Assembly: GCA_915066865.1 (NCBI GenBank)
Contig: CAJZEE010000011.1
Span: forward strand, 1-37,064
Origin: an uncultured Veillonella sp.
GTDB lineage: Bacteria > Bacillota > Negativicutes > Veillonellales > Veillonellaceae
Reading direction: 5' to 3'
DNA: 37,064 nucleotides
In this document: positions 32,994 to 37,064 of the stretch, in pieces
How positions within the stretch are numbered: position 1 is the first letter of the stretch
Layout: each line of letters starts with the position of its first letter
Notes under the pieces: generated by a model
Databases searched by the model: none
What the model was told of the DNA's origin: nothing
The model's input: only the letters and a program-made list of their open reading frames with translations
Position numbers and translations under genes: made by a program

Positions 32994-33971
32994 TTAAATC
33001 ATAGTCGCCTTGTTCATCAAATCCTCTGGTAAGGTGATGCCCAATTTTTCTAATTTATCTTTTCCCACAACTAATTTAAATTCTTTCTGCATTTCGATAG
33101 GCATATCTTCAACTTTAGCTTCACCAGTTAGAATTTTAGCTGCCATCAAACCAGTCTGGTAACCAAGTTTGTAGTAATCTACAGACAAGGACATAACTGC
33201 CCCACCTTTTACGTGGTTATCTTCACCGCCAAACACAGGAATTTTTGCTGGATCGGTAATAGCTACAAGATTGCTCATCGCAGAAGCTACCACATTATCT
33301 GTTGGCACATAAACTGCATCCACACGTTGAGATACTAGGTTTTGTGCCGCTTGTTGAATATCGTTTATATTGGAAACTGTAACTTCTTCAACTTTAATAC
33401 CCTTTGTAGCTGCATAAGCTTTCATCTTCTCCACTTGAATTTGAGAGTTTACTTCGCTAGAGCTATAGATGGTACCAATTGTTTTCGCATTTGGCATTAC
33501 TCGTAAAATTAGATCTACTTGTTGCTCTACTGGGTTCATGTCAGACGTACCAGATACATTACCACCAGGTTTTTGATTGGATTTAACAAGTTTAGCTGCC
33601 TCGTAATCAGTAATTGCTGTACCTAAGATTGGAATATCATGGGTTGCATTTGCCATGGATTGAGCCGCTGGCGTAGCTATTGCTAAAATCAAGTTTTTCC
33701 GATCGGATACGAAACGCTGCGCAATACTATTCAAATTAGATTGATCTGCTTGCGCATTTTGTTGATCAAAAGTAATCTTTTCTGCCAAACCTTTTTCTTT
33801 TAGCGCATCAACAAAGCCCTTATTTGCCGCATCTAGTGCAGGATGTTCTACCAGCTGTACAACACCAACTTTGTATTCACCATTCGATGTAGTTCCATTT
33901 GAGCCACAGCCTGTAAACGCCAACAATGCTGCCGCCGTGAGCGCTAGGGCAATACCTTTTTTCAAGTTCAT
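32994..33971 (-). CDS. ABC transporter substrate-binding lipoprotein (first tandem paralogue)
   Basis: A 325-residue PF04392-family receptor with a lipoprotein signal peptide (lipobox FTGC, C22). It is the first gene of the operon behind the promoter at 34011-34039. More than half of its residues match the adjacent paralogue by eye, with the strongest divergence in the linker after the lipobox, the GGEDNHVKGGAVMSLS segment and the C-terminus. One permease and one ATPase would therefore serve two receptors. Confidence 0.93.
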   Translation of the reverse strand: MNLKKGIALALTAAALLAFTGCGSNGTTSNGEYKVGVVQLVEHPALDAANKGFVDALKEKGLAEKITFDQQNAQADQSNLNSIAQRFVSDRKNLILAIATPAAQSMANATHDIPILGTAITDYEAAKLVKSNQKPGGNVSGTSDMNPVEQQVDLILRVMPNAKTIGTIYSSSEVNSQIQVEKMKAYAATKGIKVEEVTVSNINDIQQAAQNLVSQRVDAVYVPTDNVVASAMSNLVAITDPAKIPVFGGEDNHVKGGAVMSLSVDYYKLGYQTGLMAAKILTGEAKVEDMPIEMQKEFKLVVGKDKLEKLGITLPEDLMNKATMI

Positions 33972-34010
33972 GGGGATTTCCTTCCTATCTGCAATGATTA
34001 TAATACATCT

Positions 34011-34044
34011 ATTATAAACAAATTTCTTTACTACATCAATGTAG
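34011..34044 (-). promoter_or_regulatory. Promoter of the ABC operon with overlapping palindrome
   Basis: On the minus strand TTGATG (34034-34039) lies 17 bases from TATAAT (34011-34016). CTACAT-CA-ATGTAG (34031-34044), a 6-2-6 inverted repeat, covers the -35, a typical repressor position. A further TATAAT is at 33997-34002. No T-box or other riboswitch was recognised in the leader. Confidence 0.6.
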
Positions 34045-34102
34045 CAGGTTAAAGTATTTTACATTTGTCCATTTATAGAACACATTAAGATACGAAATCC
34101 TT

Positions 34103-34480
34103 TTACTTTTCAAGAGACGCTAACATGTCTTCTGTTAAATCATTAGCTGCTAAAATATAGTCCTTAAGAGTCCCTTTGTCGAGAGCTACCTTCATAACAG
34201 GCACTTCAAATGGATCCAAGATGACGCACATTAGAATTTCACCCGTTATATAGTAACCAACCACTGCTTCCCCTTCTTCGGGATCTAAGGTTTCACGTTT
34301 TACGGTAACACAGTATGATTTCATAACCTGCGCTGCTGCTTCTGCTACCTCTTCACGATTAGCAATATATTCTTCAACCTTCGTTTCAGGGATGTCAAAA
34401 ATATCTACCTTTACAGTCTTGACCTCTGTAGCCTCTCCTTTCGCAGACTCTATAGCTGCTCCTAATTCTGTTTGCTTCAT
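34103..34480 (-). CDS. Unrecognised small acidic protein
   Basis: I do not recognise this family. The ATG at 34478-34480 gives 125 residues. An in-frame GTG at 34484-34486 is part of the GAGGTG ribosome site and is rejected. The protein is acidic and soluble-looking, with no signal peptide or membrane span. It has an Ala/Glu-rich helix (EEVAEAAAQVMKSY) and a beta-rich middle (VVGYYITGEILMCVILDPFEVPVMKVAL). It lies between the M18 aminopeptidase gene (50 bases upstream) and the ABC operon promoter, and could be co-transcribed with the aminopeptidase. Confidence 0.75.
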   Translation of the reverse strand: MKQTELGAAIESAKGEATEVKTVKVDIFDIPETKVEEYIANREEVAEAAAQVMKSYCVTVKRETLDPEEGEAVVGYYITGEILMCVILDPFEVPVMKVALDKGTLKDYILAANDLTEDMLASLEK

Positions 34481-34530
34481 ATACACCTCACATAGAATGG
34501 ACTTTTACCATTGGTGAAAGCCCCATTATC

Positions 34531-35922
34531 TTAGATTGATTCATCAGCTGCATTTAAGAACGCCACATAGCATTGTTTAGCCTCGTAAATATCAGCCTTA
34601 GATGTAACCTCCCAAGGAGCATGCATGCTAAGAACGGCTACACCACAGTCGATGACATTCATACCATAAAGAGCCATGATGTACGCAATGGTGCCACCAC
34701 CACCTAAATCAACCTTACCAAGCTCTGCTGTTTGGTATGTTACATTGTTAGATTCCATGACACGACGGATAAAGCCCATGTACTCAGCATTCGCATCATT
34801 AGAACCAGCTTTACCACGAGAGCCAGTAAATTTATTAAATACTACACCCATACCAAGGTAAGAAGCATTTTTCTTTTCATACGCCGATGCATAAAGCGGA
34901 TCATAGCCTGCACTTACATCGGAGGACAACATACGAGATTTCTCCAATGTACGGCGTACGCTTACAGAGTTAGATTTACCCATAAGTGTTAAAATTTCAG
35001 CTACTGCATTTTCAAAGAAGCGTGATTGCATGCCTGTAGCACCTACAGAACCAATTTCCTCTTTATCTACAAGTAAACAACAAGTAGTACGCTTTACATT
35101 ATCCACTTCAAGCATTGCTACCAAGGATGTGTAAGCGCACACACGGTCATCTTGGCCATACGCCATTACCATAGAACGATCAAAACCCATATCACGTGCT
35201 TTACCAGCTGGTACAATTTCTAATTCTGCAGACAATAAGTCACGTTCAATAAATCCATACTCTTTTTCAAGAAGGCTATTAATAAATTTAGTAACCCCTT
35301 CTTTTTCTTCGTCTTTAACTGGACGGCTACCGATGAGTAAATCAAGAGCTTCCCCTTCAATTACTTTAGCTGCATTCTTTTGCATTTGTTCTTGTCCCAA
35401 ATGAGGTAACAAGTCAGTTATGCAAAACACAGGATCTGTTTCTTTATCACCAATGTTGATATTAATGCGAGTGCCATCTGTTTTTACCACAACACCATGA
35501 ATAGCAAGAGGCATAGCTACCCAATGATATTTTTTAATACCTCCATAGTAATGAGTATCCCAAAATACTAAATTACTATCCTCATATTGTGGATTTTGCT
35601 TTACATCGATGCGTGGAGAATCAATATGAGCACCTAAAATATTCATACCCAATTCAATATCATCAGTACCAATATTAAATAAAGCAATAGATTTATCCAT
35701 ATGTGTGTAATAAATCTTATCACCAGCTTTAATTGACGTATTGCTTTTAATAATGTCATTTAGATTTACATAGCCCTTTGCTTCTGCAAATTCTACAGCT
35801 TGCACAACGCATTCACGTTCTGTTTTACCATTATCTAAAAATTGACGATAGGTATCACTTAAAGCATATACCTTTTCCATAGTGGCATCATCATAATTAT
35901 GCCATGCATATTTACGTTCCAT
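34531..35922 (-). CDS. M18 family zinc aminopeptidase
   Basis: A 463-residue metallopeptidase of the M18 (aminopeptidase I) family. Metal ligands and catalytic residues are visible as H99 and D101 in GAHIDSPR, the DKEEIGS block near 297, a later aspartate in SSDVSAGYDP and the C-terminal histidine in LSMHAPWE. It removes N-terminal residues from peptides in the cytosol, where M18 enzymes form large oligomers. It has an AAAGGA site upstream and appears to start its own transcription unit. Confidence 0.94.
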   Translation of the reverse strand: MERKYAWHNYDDATMEKVYALSDTYRQFLDNGKTERECVVQAVEFAEAKGYVNLNDIIKSNTSIKAGDKIYYTHMDKSIALFNIGTDDIELGMNILGAHIDSPRIDVKQNPQYEDSNLVFWDTHYYGGIKKYHWVAMPLAIHGVVVKTDGTRININIGDKETDPVFCITDLLPHLGQEQMQKNAAKVIEGEALDLLIGSRPVKDEEKEGVTKFINSLLEKEYGFIERDLLSAELEIVPAGKARDMGFDRSMVMAYGQDDRVCAYTSLVAMLEVDNVKRTTCCLLVDKEEIGSVGATGMQSRFFENAVAEILTLMGKSNSVSVRRTLEKSRMLSSDVSAGYDPLYASAYEKKNASYLGMGVVFNKFTGSRGKAGSNDANAEYMGFIRRVMESNNVTYQTAELGKVDLGGGGTIAYIMALYGMNVIDCGVAVLSMHAPWEVTSKADIYEAKQCYVAFLNAADESI

Positions 35923-35993
35923 AATCTATCCTTTCTAAAAGTTCATATCCTAATATATAGTACAATTCAGAAAATGAATTTGAATTTACATAA

Positions 35994-36977
35994 CTATTTT
36001 TGGCGGACTTTTTCTTGTTCCGCCTTACGATACTCTAAATATTTTCGCTCTTTTTCGCGATTGATTTCAGACTTCTGAGTATATAGAGAACGAATTTCAT
36101 CCGTACAATGGGTCAGTACCTTAGTAACATAGAATTTACTACTGCCAGACTTAATCGTATACTTTCCAACTTTAAGTTGCACCGCAAAATCGCCATGTTT
36201 AGGACATACTCCAATGGCTAGGTGCTTATCCCCTTGTAATCGTTCAGGTCTTGTCATTTCTAAACGTGTTTGACAGTACGGACAGAAGGACATACGTACT
36301 CTTCTATCATGAACAATACGTTTTTTCTCAGAAAAATTTTCATACATAAAAAATGTAAGAATAGGAGGATATAGGAAAGGATTACTACTTTCCTTGCGAA
36401 TTAGATCATAATGCAAAATTCCTTGTGCGATATCTAAAGACTGACAAATGTGAGCTGTAAAGACTGCATCATGCAAGGCATTATGAGCAGATAGATGCTC
36501 CGTTGATATATTAAGATCCTCCATAGCATGTGCCACAGAGTACTGCTGATTTGTTCCATAGCGTTGATAAGAATAAATCATTTGCGCATCTACCCATTGA
36601 TCATAAGATAATGCTTTCATCTTATGAAGCATAAGATTTTCGCGTAGGATAAGAATATCGTCTGATCCCCAAGAAAGCAGCATATATTCATCACCACACC
36701 ATTTTTGAAAGTACTGCATAGCCGTCTTGAATGGCACACCATGATTGAGCTCATGGGTGCTTATCCCTGTCAACTCACGCACATGTTTATGCATCCGTGG
36801 CAGATATTGAGGTTTGATGAACATCGTAAAATGATCTATAATGTCCATCTTTTCATTCAGTTTTACCGCTCCGATTTGAATGATTTCCCCTGTCAACGGC
36901 ATTTTTGTGCGCTTCATAAAGCTAATATCATTGCTATAGGGTTGATTCCATTCTAAATCAAATACAATATAGTTCAT
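35994..36977 (-). CDS. DEDDh 3'-5' exonuclease with C-terminal zinc-binding domain
   Basis: A 327-residue protein. Residues 1-185 are a DnaQ/ERI-1-like exonuclease with D7 and E9 (FDLEWNQ), D106 or D107 (WGSDD), H165 and D170 (SAHNALHDA). The C-terminal part carries C232, C235, C258 and H261, a likely zinc-binding module, and a highly charged Lys/Glu/Arg tail. KapD-type proteins share the N-terminal domain but lack the tail, so RNA or DNA as substrate cannot be decided. It starts 4 bases after the preceding gene with a poor ribosome site, implying coupling. Confidence 0.87.
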   Translation of the reverse strand: MNYIVFDLEWNQPYSNDISFMKRTKMPLTGEIIQIGAVKLNEKMDIIDHFTMFIKPQYLPRMHKHVRELTGISTHELNHGVPFKTAMQYFQKWCGDEYMLLSWGSDDILILRENLMLHKMKALSYDQWVDAQMIYSYQRYGTNQQYSVAHAMEDLNISTEHLSAHNALHDAVFTAHICQSLDIAQGILHYDLIRKESSNPFLYPPILTFFMYENFSEKKRIVHDRRVRMSFCPYCQTRLEMTRPERLQGDKHLAIGVCPKHGDFAVQLKVGKYTIKSGSSKFYVTKVLTHCTDEIRSLYTQKSEINREKERKYLEYRKAEQEKVRQK

Positions 36978-36981
36978 ATGT

Positions 36982-37054
36982 TTATTTCGATTCTAAAAGC
37001 AATGTTTCCGCTGCTTTAATAACCTGTTCTTCAGAAATTACAGATAATCCTTTA
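36982..37054 (-). CDS. 3' end of an unidentified gene (truncated by the contig end)
   Basis: Only 23 C-terminal residues are present, ending SEEQVIKAAETLLLESK and a TAA at 36982-36984. The frame is open to the adapter boundary. It lies 4 bases upstream of the exonuclease gene in the same direction. The fragment is too short for a family call. Confidence 0.6.
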
Positions 37055-37064
37055 AGATCGGAAG
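37055..37064. other. Illumina adapter remnant (right contig end)
   Basis: The final ten bases AGATCGGAAG equal the start of the Illumina adapter read-through sequence, matching the adapter found at the left end. Confidence 0.9.

Noticed and set aside
33972..34102. T-box leader for an amino acid transporter
   Set aside because: No T-box consensus, specifier loop or terminator was found in the short leader; a normal promoter with a palindrome explains the region.

Overview
The window looks like an assembled contig from a low-GC member of the Negativicutes, most likely Veillonella or a close relative. The grounds are the AT-rich sequence, consensus-like TATAAT promoters, AGGAGG ribosome binding sites and the gene families present. 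The organism call is inference from gene content; no 16S or other marker was compared. Both ends carry Illumina adapter sequence (1-35 and 37055-37064), so those bases are not biological. About 36 genes are supported and nearly all lie on the minus strand. The plus-strand exceptions are an HD-GYP gene, rpsT and an RNA-repair gene.

Region 1 (36-1013): a solitary HD-GYP domain gene behind an AT-rich promoter region with nested inverted repeats. Region 2 (1013-12622): a compact 12-gene minus-strand operon, rimP-nusA-ylxR(rnpM)-ylxQ-infB-rbfA-nrnA-truB-ribF-[chorismate mutase/shikimate kinase]-recD2-comFC. Its core is the conserved transcription/translation cluster; the last three genes are an unusual extension. 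A promoter (12594-12622) and a leader hairpin (12542-12567) precede it. Terminator-like hairpins also lie inside nrnA and comFC.

Region 3 (12725-17409): polA-coaE, then a short membrane-anchored lytic transglycosylase overlapping an unrecognised gene. Region 4 (17572-20340): rpsT with a strong promoter and terminator, then a monocistronic gene for a 734-residue protein fusing a polynucleotide 5'-kinase, a calcineurin-type phosphatase and a T4 Rnl1-type RNA ligase. This complete RNA end-healing and sealing enzyme, with no Hen1 partner in view, is the most interesting object in the window.

Region 5 (20367-24773): purine and nucleoside salvage, with an NCS2 permease and adenine deaminase operon and deoB. 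Region 6 (24904-27190): a methyltransferase of the regulatory-domain class, resembling rickettsial protein lysine methyltransferases, and a Nudix ADP-ribose pyrophosphatase. Region 7 (27218-30249): rpsO, pnp and dut with promoters and terminators. Region 8 (30297-34044): an ABC uptake system (ATPase, permease, two tandem paralogous lipoprotein receptors) of the PF04392/TrpX type. Region 9 (34103-37054): an unrecognised 125-residue protein, an M18 aminopeptidase, a DEDDh exonuclease with a zinc-binding tail, and the 3' end of a further gene cut off by the contig end. No tRNA, rRNA, CRISPR array, insertion sequence or prophage was seen.
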